A DNA stretch of 64,000 nt from Sphingobacterium sp. UT-1RO-CII-1 (GCF_026711005.1 NZ_JAPPVJ010000003.1:186001-250000), one strand, 5' to 3'; positions 52,480 to 62,056 are shown, counted from the first letter of the stretch. Translations and numbers: made by a program. Notes: a model not told the origin generated them from the letters alone.

Positions 52480-54015
52480 GTGAGTAAATTAGAAAATAAA
52501 AAAGTAGCCTTATTAATCCTAGACGGTTTAGGATATGGCAAAGAAGATAATTCAAATGCAGCTAGAAAAGCTAACACACCTTTTCTCGATAAATTATTAG
52601 CAACTTACCCTAACTCTAAACTAGAAGCTTCAGGTGAAGCGGTAGGTTTACCGAAAGGGCAGATGGGAAATTCGGAGGTTGGACATATGAACTTAGGTGC
52701 AGGTCGAATTGTATATCAAGAACTGGGTCGTATCAATAAAGCAACACAAGAAGGGGAGTTTAATACAAACCCGATCATTCAAGATGCATTCAAGTACGCA
52801 AAGTCGAACAACAAAAAAGTCCATTTCATAGGACTTTTATCTGACGGTGGAGTGCACGCACATATAGATCATCTTAAAGCTCTATGTGATGCTGCTAAAC
52901 AAGCAGACTTCCAAAATGATGAAGTATTTATACATGCTTTTTTAGATGGCAGAGATACAGATCCAAATGGCGGTCTAAACTACCTTAAAAATTTACAGCA
53001 ACATTTATCTACTTCCGTCGGTACTGTAGCTACTGCAATAGGGAGATACTACGCTATGGATAGAGATAATCGTTGGGAACGAGTCAAAGAAACTTATGAT
53101 CTTTTGACACACGGAATAGGAAGTCCAACTAAAGATATTATTACAGCAGTAGAGTCTTCTTATAAAGATGGTGTTACAGATGAGTTTGTAAAACCTATTG
53201 TAGTAACAAATGCAGATGATAAGCCTATTGCAACTATACAGGAAGGTGATGTCGTTTTATGCTATAACTTTCGTACAGATAGGGGGAGAGAGATCACCAT
53301 AGCCCTAACGCAGCAGGCATTCCCAGACTTTAATATGAAACCTATTCCTTTATACTATGTCACCATGACATCTTATGACGATTCTTTTAAAGATGTTAAT
53401 GTAGTATTTCATAAAGACAACTTAACCAACACGTTAGGCGAAGTATTAAGTATACAAGGTAAAACACAGGTTAGAATTGCAGAAACTGAAAAGTATCCGC
53501 ACGTAACCTTCTTTTTCTCTGGTGGCCGTGAGGATGAATTTTCAGGAGAACGCAGACTTCTTATTCCATCGCCAAAAGTCGCTACCTATGATCTTCAACC
53601 GGAAATGAGTGCAAAAGGAATCACACATGCCATTTGTGAAGACATCATAAATAATAGACCAGACTTTATATGCTTAAACTTTGCTAATCCAGATATGGTG
53701 GGGCATACTGGCGTTTTTGAAGCCGTTATTAAAGCCGTAGAAACGGTTGATAGTTGCACAGAAAAGGTTGTAAATGTTGGGCTAGAACATGGGTATTCCT
53801 TTATTATACTGGCCGATCATGGTAACTCTGAGTTTATGATAAACGACGATGGATCACCAAACACGGCACATACTACAAATTTAGTTCCTTGCATACTGAT
53901 AGACGCCGACTACAAGCAGATAAAAAATGGCAAGCTAGGCGATATTGCACCAACAATACTTAAGATATTGGGCACTGAGGTTCCTGTAGACATGACGGGA
54001 AATATACTAGTATAA
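52480..54015 (+). CDS. gpmI: 2,3-bisphosphoglycerate-independent phosphoglycerate mutase
   Basis: The 511-residue enzyme has the alkaline-phosphatase-like core split by the mutase insertion: VALLILDGLGYG, the catalytic Ser in GLPKGQMGNSEVGHMNLGAGRIVYQEL, HAFLDGRDTDPNGG, GRYYAMDRDNRWERV, YNFRTDRGREIT and the metal sites NFANPDMVGHTG and ILADHGNSEFM. It interconverts 3- and 2-phosphoglycerate in glycolysis. I prefer GTG at 52480 (MSKLENKKV) over TTG at 52474, since the latter lies within the -7 box. Confidence 0.96.
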   Translation: MSKLENKKVALLILDGLGYGKEDNSNAARKANTPFLDKLLATYPNSKLEASGEAVGLPKGQMGNSEVGHMNLGAGRIVYQELGRINKATQEGEFNTNPIIQDAFKYAKSNNKKVHFIGLLSDGGVHAHIDHLKALCDAAKQADFQNDEVFIHAFLDGRDTDPNGGLNYLKNLQQHLSTSVGTVATAIGRYYAMDRDNRWERVKETYDLLTHGIGSPTKDIITAVESSYKDGVTDEFVKPIVVTNADDKPIATIQEGDVVLCYNFRTDRGREITIALTQQAFPDFNMKPIPLYYVTMTSYDDSFKDVNVVFHKDNLTNTLGEVLSIQGKTQVRIAETEKYPHVTFFFSGGREDEFSGERRLLIPSPKVATYDLQPEMSAKGITHAICEDIINNRPDFICLNFANPDMVGHTGVFEAVIKAVETVDSCTEKVVNVGLEHGYSFIILADHGNSEFMINDDGSPNTAHTTNLVPCILIDADYKQIKNGKLGDIAPTILKILGTEVPVDMTGNILV

Positions 54016-54022
54016 TAACACT

Positions 54023-54568
54023 ATGATTATTTATAATATAATAAATAAAGTAGTTTTAGCACTTGCTATTACTATTTTATTTTCTTTCTGTAGTACAAAG
54101 GTGCAAAACCAAAAAGATAATACACCCTACATAGATATTCCTACTTACTTTCAAAAGGAAATAATTCGTCTAAAAACAGAAAATCCTACAGTTATAAAAA
54201 CTGTAAAAAAAGACAAACAGGAAGAAACAAAAGAAGTGCAAATCGCGAATTGGGAAAACGAGCTTTCAAACTATTTAAACATAGATTTAAACAAGCCTGC
54301 ATACAATGGTCTTTTCACTAAAGATAGTACGGATCATAAAGTAACTTTTAGCGCGAAAGATAGTGATCTTGATATCTCATTTATCGAAATAAACTATATA
54401 TTAAATGAACCTGTTGAATTTAAAATTAAGCGAAAAGTTAAAAATTCACTTTATCAAACTGAAGAAACCTTACATTATCATAAAAACAAAGGCTATAGCC
54501 TAGAGAAACACCAGTCCGTCATTGCTTTAGATGATAACCATTATTACATTGAAGGTCGTTTTAAATAA
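54023..54568 (+). CDS. Hypothetical lipoprotein
   Basis: A 181-residue protein with a lipoprotein-like signal (LAITILFSFCSTKV, cysteine about 23). The mature part is charged and beta-rich (KVTFSAKDSDLDISFIEINYIL, EETLHYHKNKGYSLEKHQSVIALDDNHYYIEGRFK). It lies 7 bp after gpmI and probably shares its transcript. No family was recognised. The last codons form the left arm of the terminator. Confidence 0.7.
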   Translation: MIIYNIINKVVLALAITILFSFCSTKVQNQKDNTPYIDIPTYFQKEIIRLKTENPTVIKTVKKDKQEETKEVQIANWENELSNYLNIDLNKPAYNGLFTKDSTDHKVTFSAKDSDLDISFIEINYILNEPVEFKIKRKVKNSLYQTEETLHYHKNKGYSLEKHQSVIALDDNHYYIEGRFK

Positions 54569-54582
54569 ATAAAACGACCTTC
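54551..54582. terminator. Bidirectional terminator overlapping gene end
   Basis: A perfect 13-bp stem (GAAGGTCGTTTTA and complement) with a 6-nt loop includes the last codons and stop of the lipoprotein gene and precedes the convergent terC-type gene. Confidence 0.85.
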
Positions 54583-54605
54583 AAATACTTTTTTAAAAAT
54601 TGAAC

Positions 54606-55382
54606 CTAACTTGTTTTTTCACTATTTCCGATTTTTCTCTGAGCTTTTTTCATTGACCTAATATTTAAGTATTCGACTAGAACAGAAAAAGCCATGGCAA
54701 AATAAATATACCCTTTAGGGATATGCTGATCAAAAGCCTCCGCTGTTAATGAAACACCGATTAATAATAAAAAGGCTAAGGCTAGCATTTTAACTGTAGG
54801 GTGATTATTAACAAAATTACTAATCGACTCCGCAGATAATAACATAATAACAACTGCAACAATCACAGAAGCAATCATTACACCTATCTGATCTACCATA
54901 CCAACAGCTGTAATCACGGAATCTAAGGAAAACACGATATCAAGAATTAAAATCTGAACAATAACGCTACTAAAAGTAACGACCTTAGTTCCTATACTTG
55001 CATTTTCCACATGCCCTTCTACTTTATGATGTATTTCTGTTGTTGATTTATAAATTAGGAACAGCCCACCAATAAACAATATCAAATCACGTCCGGAAAG
55101 CTCAAGATACCTCGCTATGCTAGGGTTATCAATCCCGAAAATATCTCCAAAGTTAATAAGCGGAGTAGTTAAACCCATGACCCATTTGATAGAAAATAGT
55201 AAAGCTACACGGGTGACTAGTGCTAAAATCAGACCAATTTGCCTCGCTTTTTTTTGTTGTTCTAAAGGTAGTTTACTACTCTGTATTGATATAAAAACAA
55301 TATTATCAATACCTAAAACAATTTCTAAAATTGTTAAAGTTAAAAATGAGATCCATATCTGCGGGTCAGCTAGCCAGTCCAT
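54606..55382 (-). CDS. TerC family integral membrane protein
   Basis: A 258-residue membrane protein with about seven hydrophobic segments. The motifs LTILEIVLGIDNIVFISI and ILDIVFSLDSVITAVGM place acidic residues inside the membrane as in TerC/Alx proteins, which handle manganese or other metals. The C-terminus is short and basic. It is transcribed alone. Metal specificity cannot be read from the sequence. Confidence 0.92.
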   Translation of the reverse strand: MDWLADPQIWISFLTLTILEIVLGIDNIVFISIQSSKLPLEQQKKARQIGLILALVTRVALLFSIKWVMGLTTPLINFGDIFGIDNPSIARYLELSGRDLILFIGGLFLIYKSTTEIHHKVEGHVENASIGTKVVTFSSVIVQILILDIVFSLDSVITAVGMVDQIGVMIASVIVAVVIMLLSAESISNFVNNHPTVKMLALAFLLLIGVSLTAEAFDQHIPKGYIYFAMAFSVLVEYLNIRSMKKAQRKIGNSEKTS

Positions 55383-55432
55383 TTTTCATCATATTATTAG
55401 TACACATATTTGTTTATTTAAACCACATTAAA

Positions 55433-55966
55433 TCAATAACTAACCAGGGAAATAATATTATCACTAAATCTTGATAGACCTCCACGACCATTCAAAAAAT
55501 CCAAGCTAATAACAAATGAATAACCTACAACATTCCCTCCAAGCTTTTCAATTAATTTTGAACTAGCAACAACTGTTCCACCTGTTGCTAATAGATCGTC
55601 ATGAATCAAGACATTACTACCTTCTAAAAAAGCATCTTCATGCACCTCAATAGTAGCCTGTCCGTACTCTAATTTATAAGATTCCGAAATAGTTTTACAT
55701 GGTAATTTCCCTTGCTTACGAATAGGTACAAAAGGTATTTTCAATTTATTTGCTAACATCAAACCAAATAAGAAGCCTCGGCTTTCCACCCCTGCAATAA
55801 CATCAATTTTCACTCCTTTAAGCTGCTTGACAAATTCATCGACAATTTGTGTACACAAAATTTGATCTTGTAAAACAGGCGTTATATCCTTAAATACTAC
55901 ACCCTTACTAGGGAAATCGGGCACTTCCCTAATAACCTCCTTGAGACGTTGTTCCAGCATTTGCAT
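55433..55966 (-). CDS. apt: Adenine phosphoribosyltransferase
   Basis: A 177-residue enzyme with VPDFPSKGVVFKDITPVLQD at the N-terminus, GVESRGFLFG, KQGKLPCKT and the PRPP-binding loop VLIHDDLLATGGTVVAS. It salvages adenine to AMP. It is the last gene of the run tolC-like, adaptor, HHH protein, apt, only 3 bp after the HHH gene, which suggests cotranscription rather than a shared function. Confidence 0.96.
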   Translation of the reverse strand: MQMLEQRLKEVIREVPDFPSKGVVFKDITPVLQDQILCTQIVDEFVKQLKGVKIDVIAGVESRGFLFGLMLANKLKIPFVPIRKQGKLPCKTISESYKLEYGQATIEVHEDAFLEGSNVLIHDDLLATGGTVVASSKLIEKLGGNVVGYSFVISLDFLNGRGGLSRFSDNIISLVSY

Positions 55967-55969
55967 GTT

Positions 55970-56899
55970 TCAATCGTAACTAAAATAAGGCTCAATTTTA
56001 CGTAAAAAAACACTATCTAAAAGATAAATTTTGTTAAAATCTTTAATAGATTGAAAAAGACCATGTTGAAGACGATAAGCTACAATCGCGCTTGCTTGCT
56101 TCCGACTGATATAAGGATGTTTCGCCAAGTCTTCAACCGCAACTTGGTTAATTTTCAACAGCCTCAACTTCCCTTCTCCAACATAAAAATTTTCCTTTAT
56201 CTTAAAAAACAGGTCTTCCGATATACCATAAACATCCCCTATTTGCTCTACACTATGAAACCCGCCTAGTGCATCTCGAAAGTTAACAATCCGTTGTGCA
56301 TAAACTGGCCCTATACCTCGAAGTGTCCGAAGTTGTGCAGTGTCAGCAAGATTTATATCAAAGGAGGAACTCAATGTCTCAAATGGTATAGAAGATATTG
56401 ATTTCGTTTCTAAAGAAGGTGTTGTTTCATTTTTAACAGACGGATCTAGACGGATATAAGGAGCAACCCGCTCATAATCTTTTTTTGAAATAACGTATAT
56501 TTTAGCCAAATCATCGGGCTTGTAAAAATATCCTCCCTTTGCTTCATAATTTTTCACAACCCGAATTTGCCCATCTGTGAACCCCAGCCTCTTCCAATCT
56601 TTCACAGACAATCCATTCGGATCGAAGTAAAATAGTTCCGACAGTGCTTCTTGATAATTCTCTATTTTAGCATTGGGTTTATCTTTTATATTAAGAAGCT
56701 GTTCTGAAATTTTGTCTTTATGTGAAAGCCACAATAATGATACCTCCTCGTGCTCTTTGTCTTTCTTGTATAAGTTATGGAGAACAGTAAACAGTAAAAA
56801 CAAAATGAGAAACAGCATCAATACTATAAAGCCTTTACGCTCTTTCGCTGTAAAGGAGAAAAAAGAAAAAAAACTCTCCATAATCAGCCATATTTTCAA
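55970..56899 (-). CDS. Membrane-anchored helix-hairpin-helix protein
   Basis: The 309-residue protein has one N-terminal membrane segment (GFIVLMLFLILFLLFTVL) and then several ComEA-like HhH units: FDPNGLSVKDWKRLGFTDGQIRVVKNY, SFDINLADTAQLRTLRGIGPVYAQRIVNFRDALGGF and LLKINQVAVEDLAKHPYISRKQASAIVAYRLQHG. HhH repeats bind DNA non-specifically, and ComEA handles incoming DNA during transformation, but this longer form is common in Bacteroidota without known role. An alternative start is the ATG at 56881. Confidence 0.85.
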   Translation of the reverse strand: MKIWLIMESFFSFFSFTAKERKGFIVLMLFLILFLLFTVLHNLYKKDKEHEEVSLLWLSHKDKISEQLLNIKDKPNAKIENYQEALSELFYFDPNGLSVKDWKRLGFTDGQIRVVKNYEAKGGYFYKPDDLAKIYVISKKDYERVAPYIRLDPSVKNETTPSLETKSISSIPFETLSSSFDINLADTAQLRTLRGIGPVYAQRIVNFRDALGGFHSVEQIGDVYGISEDLFFKIKENFYVGEGKLRLLKINQVAVEDLAKHPYISRKQASAIVAYRLQHGLFQSIKDFNKIYLLDSVFLRKIEPYFSYD

Positions 56900-56908
56900 A
56901 ATAGAAGA

Positions 56909-58213
56909 CTATTGTTTCAATTCATTTTCTGAAACTTTCTTTACCCGATCACCATCTTTCAATGTTTTAGAAACAGCATTAAATGGTCTTGACACGATTT
57001 CATCACCTGATTTTAACCCTGATTTAATGAGAATAAAACTATCATCCTGTATACCAGTGGTCACTTCCGTCATTTTTACAGTCTCCCCGTCTAATAGAAA
57101 GACGTACTCTTTAATATTTTCATCAGCTACCTGCTCACTATCACCTGTTCTAATTGTAACGGCTTGAATAGGTACTGTTAAGCCTTTATCACTTTTCGTA
57201 TGAATCTGCACTGTAGCCGATAATCCTGGACGAAATGGTGAAGAGTTTGCTTTACTCTCGTCTAATAAATCTTCATAAGAAGACTGTTCGATCCTCACCT
57301 TAACATTAAAATTAGTGACTTGTTCGACTGTAGTTGCAGCTGCTGCACTAGAAGTAGAAGAACTCGAAATTTCTGTAACTACACCTTTAAATTTACGTCC
57401 TTGAAAAGCGTCCACCTCGATAGTAGCTTCATTTCCTTCTTTTACCCGATTAATATCATTCTCATTCACCTCGACATTCACTTCCATCGTTGACATATTA
57501 GCAATACGCATAATTTCAGTGCCCGCCATTTGTGCAGTACCAACAACCCGCTCTCCAAGCTCAATAGACAAAAGGGAAATCACACCATCGGCAGGCGCAT
57601 AAATAGTCGTACGAGCCAAACTATTCCCTGCTTCTTCCAACTGTGCCTGCGATTGATTAACCGCATAGCCAGCAGCAATTACTTGTTGTTTCTGCGATTC
57701 TAGTGTTGCCCTAGCCCCCTCGTACTCCGCACGGGCTTTGTCCATCTCAGAAGCTGAAATCACACGTTTATCGAATAATGCTAAGCTTCTATTATATGTC
57801 GTTTCGATATTGATTAGATTCGCTTCCTGTTGCTTAAGCACTTGCTTAGATGCTGCTAAATTAGCTTGCTGCTGCAAAACTGTTGCTGCAACTTGATTAT
57901 ATCCTGATTGTAAAAGATCTGGTTTAACACGACATAAAACCTCGCCTTTCTTAACGACATCTCCTTCTTTAACGTTCAATTCAATGATTTCTCCAGAAAC
58001 TTCCGAACTCAGCTTAACTTCAAACTCCGGCTGTACCTTTCCACTTGCTGAAACAAGTTCATAAACTGTTTTTTCAGAAACAGAATCAACCGCCACCTTT
58101 TGGACACCACCATCACCAAACCACCCCATCTTACTTCCGGCAACAACCCCTAACAATAAAACGACAGATAATACAACAAGTATTTTAGGGAGATTTCTTT
58201 TTTTCTTTGCCAT
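56909..58213 (-). CDS. Efflux periplasmic adaptor (membrane fusion protein)
   Basis: The 434-residue adaptor has one N-terminal membrane segment (ILVVLSVVLLLGVVAG), a lipoyl half-motif (SGEIIELNVKEGDVVKKGEVLCRV), a long coiled-coil hairpin at about 105-195, the second lipoyl half (TIYAPADGVISLLSIELGERV) and the beta-barrel with NVEVNENDINRVKEGNEATIEVDAF. It would connect an inner-membrane pump with the TolC-like protein encoded 7 bp upstream. No pump gene is adjacent; the layout is closest to MacA-type adaptors. Confidence 0.92.
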   Translation of the reverse strand: MAKKKRNLPKILVVLSVVLLLGVVAGSKMGWFGDGGVQKVAVDSVSEKTVYELVSASGKVQPEFEVKLSSEVSGEIIELNVKEGDVVKKGEVLCRVKPDLLQSGYNQVAATVLQQQANLAASKQVLKQQEANLINIETTYNRSLALFDKRVISASEMDKARAEYEGARATLESQKQQVIAAGYAVNQSQAQLEEAGNSLARTTIYAPADGVISLLSIELGERVVGTAQMAGTEIMRIANMSTMEVNVEVNENDINRVKEGNEATIEVDAFQGRKFKGVVTEISSSSTSSAAAATTVEQVTNFNVKVRIEQSSYEDLLDESKANSSPFRPGLSATVQIHTKSDKGLTVPIQAVTIRTGDSEQVADENIKEYVFLLDGETVKMTEVTTGIQDDSFILIKSGLKSGDEIVSRPFNAVSKTLKDGDRVKKVSENELKQ

Positions 58214-58220
58214 GAAAATA

Positions 58221-59576
58221 TTAATTTAATGTTATAGGATTACCTATATAATAATCGATCACTTTGCTACGGAAAACCAATTCGTATTTTCGACGTATCA
58301 TATCAAACTCTGCTCTATTCATATTAGTCTGCGATGTAAACAACTCAATAGAATTTGCTACCCCAGCGTCATATCGATCTTTAAAAGCCAAAAAAGCGAC
58401 CTTAGACGTGTTAAAAGCAATCTGAGAGGCTAAATACTGTTTGTTCGCACTTTTAAGATCTAACAAAGCTTGAGATATAGTCTTTTCTAAGTTTCTTTTC
58501 AACAATGCTTCATTATTTTCTGCTTGAAGATAACTTATTTTGGCTTTACTCACAGCGACTTTTGTTCTATTGTTATTAAAAATAGGAAAGTCTAGACTCA
58601 CTCCTCCTCTAAAAGATTTATTTTGATCGAGTTGATCAGAAAAACTCATTTTCTGTTGAGTAATAATATCCTTCCCCTCAGAAGAATAGTTAGTCCCATA
58701 ACTTGCAGAAACGCTTAACGTTGGATAATAACTACCTTTTGCAATATCGATATTCTTACTAGCTAGCTGCTTATTATAGCCAGCTTGTTCTATATCGGGC
58801 TGGACAGCCAAGGACTTGCGATAAACGTCCTCAAAGGGCATAGCCACGTACTCTGCCATTAACGCATCAACATCAGGCTTAATCAATTCTATTATTGTAT
58901 CGGGTCGCATTTCCATCAGCTGCTTTAAAGCAAGCATGGAAAGCTCATAAGCATTGTCAGAAGTCATTACATTAAGCTCATCTGTCGCAACTTGATTTTC
59001 AGCTTGAGCCAAATCTGCCAACGTTTTATTACCGACATCAAACTGTATACTATCCTGTCTAAGCTGCTCTTTAGAAAGTTTAACCTGCTCTAAGGACGCT
59101 TCATACAAATCTTTATTTGTAATGGCTTCTACATAATTAGTAACAACCGAAAGTATTAAATCATATTTAATCTTTTCTATTTCTGAGGCATCGACTAAAA
59201 GTTGTATTTTATTGGCTCTAATCTGATTGATTTTTTGAAATCCCTGAAACACTGTTACGCTCGATGCCACCTGAGCTCCTGCAGAGCTTGTCCATTTATT
59301 TCCACGTAATAATTGCCCAGATATTTGATCAAACGACAATCCATATACGTGCGTATTACTCACTCCGACAGACAGATTAGGATACAAAGCTGATTTAGCT
59401 TCCAATAAACTTTGTTCACTGATTTGTTTACCAAACTCCGCTTGTTTAATTTGTAAATTACGGTCTAAGGTAACTTGAATAGCTTCCTGTAAACTAATTT
59501 GAGCATACAACTTCGGGCAGCAGCAAACCAACAAAGAAAGAATAAAAAAAATAATCGTGTTAAATTTTATTACCAT
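58221..59576 (-). CDS. TolC family outer-membrane efflux protein
   Basis: From the ATG at 59576 the product has 451 residues with a signal peptide (FFILSLLVCCCPKLYAQ) and two OEP repeats rich in long helices (SLQEAIQVTLDRNLQIKQAEFGKQ, ASLEQVKLSKEQLRQDSIQFDVGNKTLADLAQAENQVATDELN, RYDAGVANSIELFTSQTNMNRAEFDMIRRKYELVFRSKVIDYY, quoted in parts). It should form the outer-membrane channel for the adaptor downstream. A start at 59648 would overlap the divergent deacetylase and lacks a signal at its front, so it is rejected. Confidence 0.92.
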   Translation of the reverse strand: MVIKFNTIIFFILSLLVCCCPKLYAQISLQEAIQVTLDRNLQIKQAEFGKQISEQSLLEAKSALYPNLSVGVSNTHVYGLSFDQISGQLLRGNKWTSSAGAQVASSVTVFQGFQKINQIRANKIQLLVDASEIEKIKYDLILSVVTNYVEAITNKDLYEASLEQVKLSKEQLRQDSIQFDVGNKTLADLAQAENQVATDELNVMTSDNAYELSMLALKQLMEMRPDTIIELIKPDVDALMAEYVAMPFEDVYRKSLAVQPDIEQAGYNKQLASKNIDIAKGSYYPTLSVSASYGTNYSSEGKDIITQQKMSFSDQLDQNKSFRGGVSLDFPIFNNNRTKVAVSKAKISYLQAENNEALLKRNLEKTISQALLDLKSANKQYLASQIAFNTSKVAFLAFKDRYDAGVANSIELFTSQTNMNRAEFDMIRRKYELVFRSKVIDYYIGNPITLN

Positions 59577-59602
59577 TTCGTAATTTAAGTGTAAATCATT
59601 CC

Positions 59603-59610
59603 TAAATTTG
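59603..59610 (+). promoter_or_regulatory. -7 box of deacetylase gene
   Basis: TAAATTTG matches TANNTTTG, 27 bp before the ATG at 59638, and excludes the TTG at 59608 as start. Confidence 0.5.
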
Positions 59611-59637
59611 GCATTAAATATCGACATTACCAACATG

Positions 59638-60243
59638 TATTTCATCAATTTTCCTTTTTTTTTAAGGCTATTCTACAAAAATGTCACTTTTAACGAGTCT
59701 AGAGAGAGAAAATGTGTATACCTCACTTTCGATGATGGTCCTATTCCTGAGGTGACTCCAACAATTCTTGATATACTTGAGGAGTATAATGTAAAAGCAA
59801 CTTTTTTCTGTGTGGGGGAAAATATAAATAAAAACCCTCTGATATACCAACGTATTATTGAAGAAGGTCACCAAGTTGGAAATCATACGTATAACCATCT
59901 GAAAGGATGGAATACCTCTAACGACGCTTATCTTAAAAACATCAATCATTGCGAAGAACTAACCAAAAGTAAGCTATTCCGTCCTCCCTATGGTCGAGCA
60001 AAAAGATCACAATTAAACCTTATACAGAAAACACATAAAATTATTTATTGGGATGTCCTATCGGGTGATTTTGATCAAAAAATAAGTGCTGACAAATGTT
60101 ATAAAAACGTTATAAAATATACACGAAACGGGTCTATTATTGTCTTTCATGATAACATTAAAGCTATTCCACGGGTAACACATGCTTTACCCCGAGTAAT
60201 TGATTACTTGAAAAACAGAGGTTATACCTTTGAGACACTTTAA
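59638..60243 (+). CDS. Polysaccharide deacetylase (NodB domain)
   Basis: A protein of 201 residues with the NodB motifs: CVYLTFDDGPIPEVTPTILDIL (motif 1, catalytic Asp and metal Asp), EGHQVGNHTYNHL (motif 2, HxxxH), LFRPPYGRAKRS (motif 3), IYWDVLSGDFD (motif 4) and IIVFHDN (motif 5). Family members remove acetyl groups from peptidoglycan, chitin or other glycans. There is no clear signal peptide, only a hydrophobic start (FINFPFFLRLFY), so location is uncertain. It is divergent from the efflux operon. Confidence 0.92.
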   Translation, partial: YFINFPFFLRLFYKNVTFNESRERKCVYLTFDDGPIPEVTPTILDILEEYNVKATFFCVGENINKNPLIYQRIIEEGHQVGNHTYNHLKGWNTSNDAYLKNINHCEELTKSKLFRPPYGRAKRSQLNLIQKTHKIIYWDVLSGDFDQKISADKCYKNVIKYTRNGSIIVFHDNIKAIPRVTHALPRVIDYLKNRGYTFETL

Positions 60244-60265
60244 AGACACAGAAAGATAAAATCCC

Positions 60266-61078
60266 CTACTTCCCAACCAACGTCGGATCAAAACACTGCT
60301 TAAAAAATGCCATTTGATAATCGATAGATCGTTGCCAGTACTCCCAATTATGTTTTCCTGGCATCACTAAATAATGGTGATCAATATTCATATAAGTCAA
60401 CTCCTCATGAAGTTTATTATTTACGGGGTAAAAGAAGTCTTCTGTCCCACAGTCAATAAACAATTTTAACTTTCCAGGCTCTATCAAATGAAGATTCCCC
60501 ATTACAGTGTATGCAGTCCAAGTATCAAAATGATCTGACATCACACCCAACCTATTTTTTATACTCCAGTTATTTGCAAAGGGACGAATATCAACACCAC
60601 CGGATGTACTACCTGCAAAAGCAAACACATCTTGATGCCTTAATGCCAAATACAATGCACCATGCCCTCCCATACTTAGCCCCGTAATACCTCTATTTTC
60701 ACGTTGTCCCTTTACCGAGTACGTCTGCTCAACATAAGGGATTAGTTCTTTAATTATAAAGGTCTCATATTTATAGTTTGAATCGTCTGTATCCCAATAC
60801 CAACTATCATATCCCCCATCAGGACACACGACCATATAGTTATACCTATCAACCAGGTCTTTAATATGTGGGCTTTTATTAACCCAATCCGCATGATCTC
60901 CGGAATAACCATGCAATAGATATAACACTGACTGAGGCTTATTGGTTTCTGGCATGATAACCACAGCTTTAATATCTTTAGACATTGCACGACTATGTAC
61001 CCGTACGGTATCAACAACTGCCGCCTCTAAAGACAAACAACAAATAGAAAGAAAAAAAAGTAGACTAAATATTCTCAT
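60266..61078 (-). CDS. Secreted esterase (esterase D-like alpha/beta hydrolase)
   Basis: A 270-residue enzyme with a signal peptide (SICCLSLEA) and the esterase D/Fes-like fold: SVLYLLHGYSGDHADWVNKSP, MVVCPDGGYDSWYWD, nucleophile Ser in GITGLSMGGHGALYLALRH, Asp in LFIDCGTEDFFYP and His in YLVMPGKHNWEYWQRS. It likely hydrolyses acyl esters in the periplasm or outside the cell. It lies 7 bp downstream of a hypothetical gene on the same strand, so the two may be cotranscribed. Confidence 0.92.
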   Translation of the reverse strand: MRIFSLLFFLSICCLSLEAAVVDTVRVHSRAMSKDIKAVVIMPETNKPQSVLYLLHGYSGDHADWVNKSPHIKDLVDRYNYMVVCPDGGYDSWYWDTDDSNYKYETFIIKELIPYVEQTYSVKGQRENRGITGLSMGGHGALYLALRHQDVFAFAGSTSGGVDIRPFANNWSIKNRLGVMSDHFDTWTAYTVMGNLHLIEPGKLKLFIDCGTEDFFYPVNNKLHEELTYMNIDHHYLVMPGKHNWEYWQRSIDYQMAFFKQCFDPTLVGK

Positions 61079-61085
61079 TTTCTGA

Positions 61086-61967
61086 TTAATAACTTGTTAG
61101 TAAATCAATTGTATATCGGTAAAGATAAGCATCTAATCCTAATACCCGTTCGCTAATTGTATAAAAAACATCATCTCGTTCTGCAAAACAGATGGCTTCT
61201 CCCTGAGGTTCCGCTTCATAATTTACTTGAAGATATGGTTGATTTAATGTTTGTACAACAGTCTGACCGACATTCCTTTTCCATAAAAAAACATGCGTCA
61301 AATTTTTCACAAGAATATACTCACCGCTCCTAGAAATATCTGCAGCAGTAACAAAAGTAATGGGTAAAGAAGCTGATCTATTTAATATTATACTATCATT
61401 GTCTTTCAAAGTAGCTATGGGAATACTATATACACCAACATTAAACTCTCTTTTTGTAATAAGATAACACGTCAAATCTACTGGGTCAACAAAAATTGCC
61501 TCTGCATCTCTCGGTTTGTCATCATATGCTAACTTTAAGACACGTATATCAGTCCTTGAAACAAAATAAGTCTCTCCTTCTTCATAATACGAAGGTTCTT
61601 CAAATATATATAATTGAATAAACGCCCTAACGGCCCTATTATCTCCTATATCAGCAAGGACTATATAATTCCTTCCCTCATATTGAAACATTGCTATATC
61701 TTCAACATCTGTCGCAGTAATCCCCTCCAGATTAAACACAGCCTTTAATTGAGCCATTTCATCTATCAAGAAAACACGTGCACTATCCCCACTATCATTA
61801 TGTGTCCAAAATTTCCCTGCATATCTTTTTGAAGCTATCAGTCCTGACAATTCATTCATTCTACTATCTTGTACCTTTCCGACAGCCTCTCTTGACACCG
61901 TTATATTCTGCGCCCAGCTCCAGTATGATGAATAAAATAAAAATATAAATGCCAAAAAAAATTTCAT
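61086..61967 (-). CDS. Secreted propeller-like hypothetical protein
   Basis: A 293-residue exported protein (signal SSYWSWAQ). The sequence shows repeated strands typical of a beta-propeller: RMNELSGLIASKRYAGKFWTHNDSGDSARVFLID, DVEDIAMFQYEGRNYIVLADIGDNRAVR, DAEAIFVDPVDLTCYLITKRE and EAEPQGEAICFAERDDVFYTISE (the last three with acidic D/E-A-x or E-D-I-A motifs). The conserved HNDSGD and ADIGDNRA suggest a family of esterase-like or SdiA-regulated-like propellers. It is upstream of the esterase gene. Function not known. Confidence 0.7.
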   Translation of the reverse strand: MKFFLAFIFLFYSSYWSWAQNITVSREAVGKVQDSRMNELSGLIASKRYAGKFWTHNDSGDSARVFLIDEMAQLKAVFNLEGITATDVEDIAMFQYEGRNYIVLADIGDNRAVRAFIQLYIFEEPSYYEEGETYFVSRTDIRVLKLAYDDKPRDAEAIFVDPVDLTCYLITKREFNVGVYSIPIATLKDNDSIILNRSASLPITFVTAADISRSGEYILVKNLTHVFLWKRNVGQTVVQTLNQPYLQVNYEAEPQGEAICFAERDDVFYTISERVLGLDAYLYRYTIDLLTSY

Positions 61968-62056
61968 AGTTCGAAAAAAATATTTTTACAAAAGCTTAAT
62001 TTATCAAATACAGGATTATTACCTTACAAAAAAAACTTTCTATTTGAAATAGAAAC

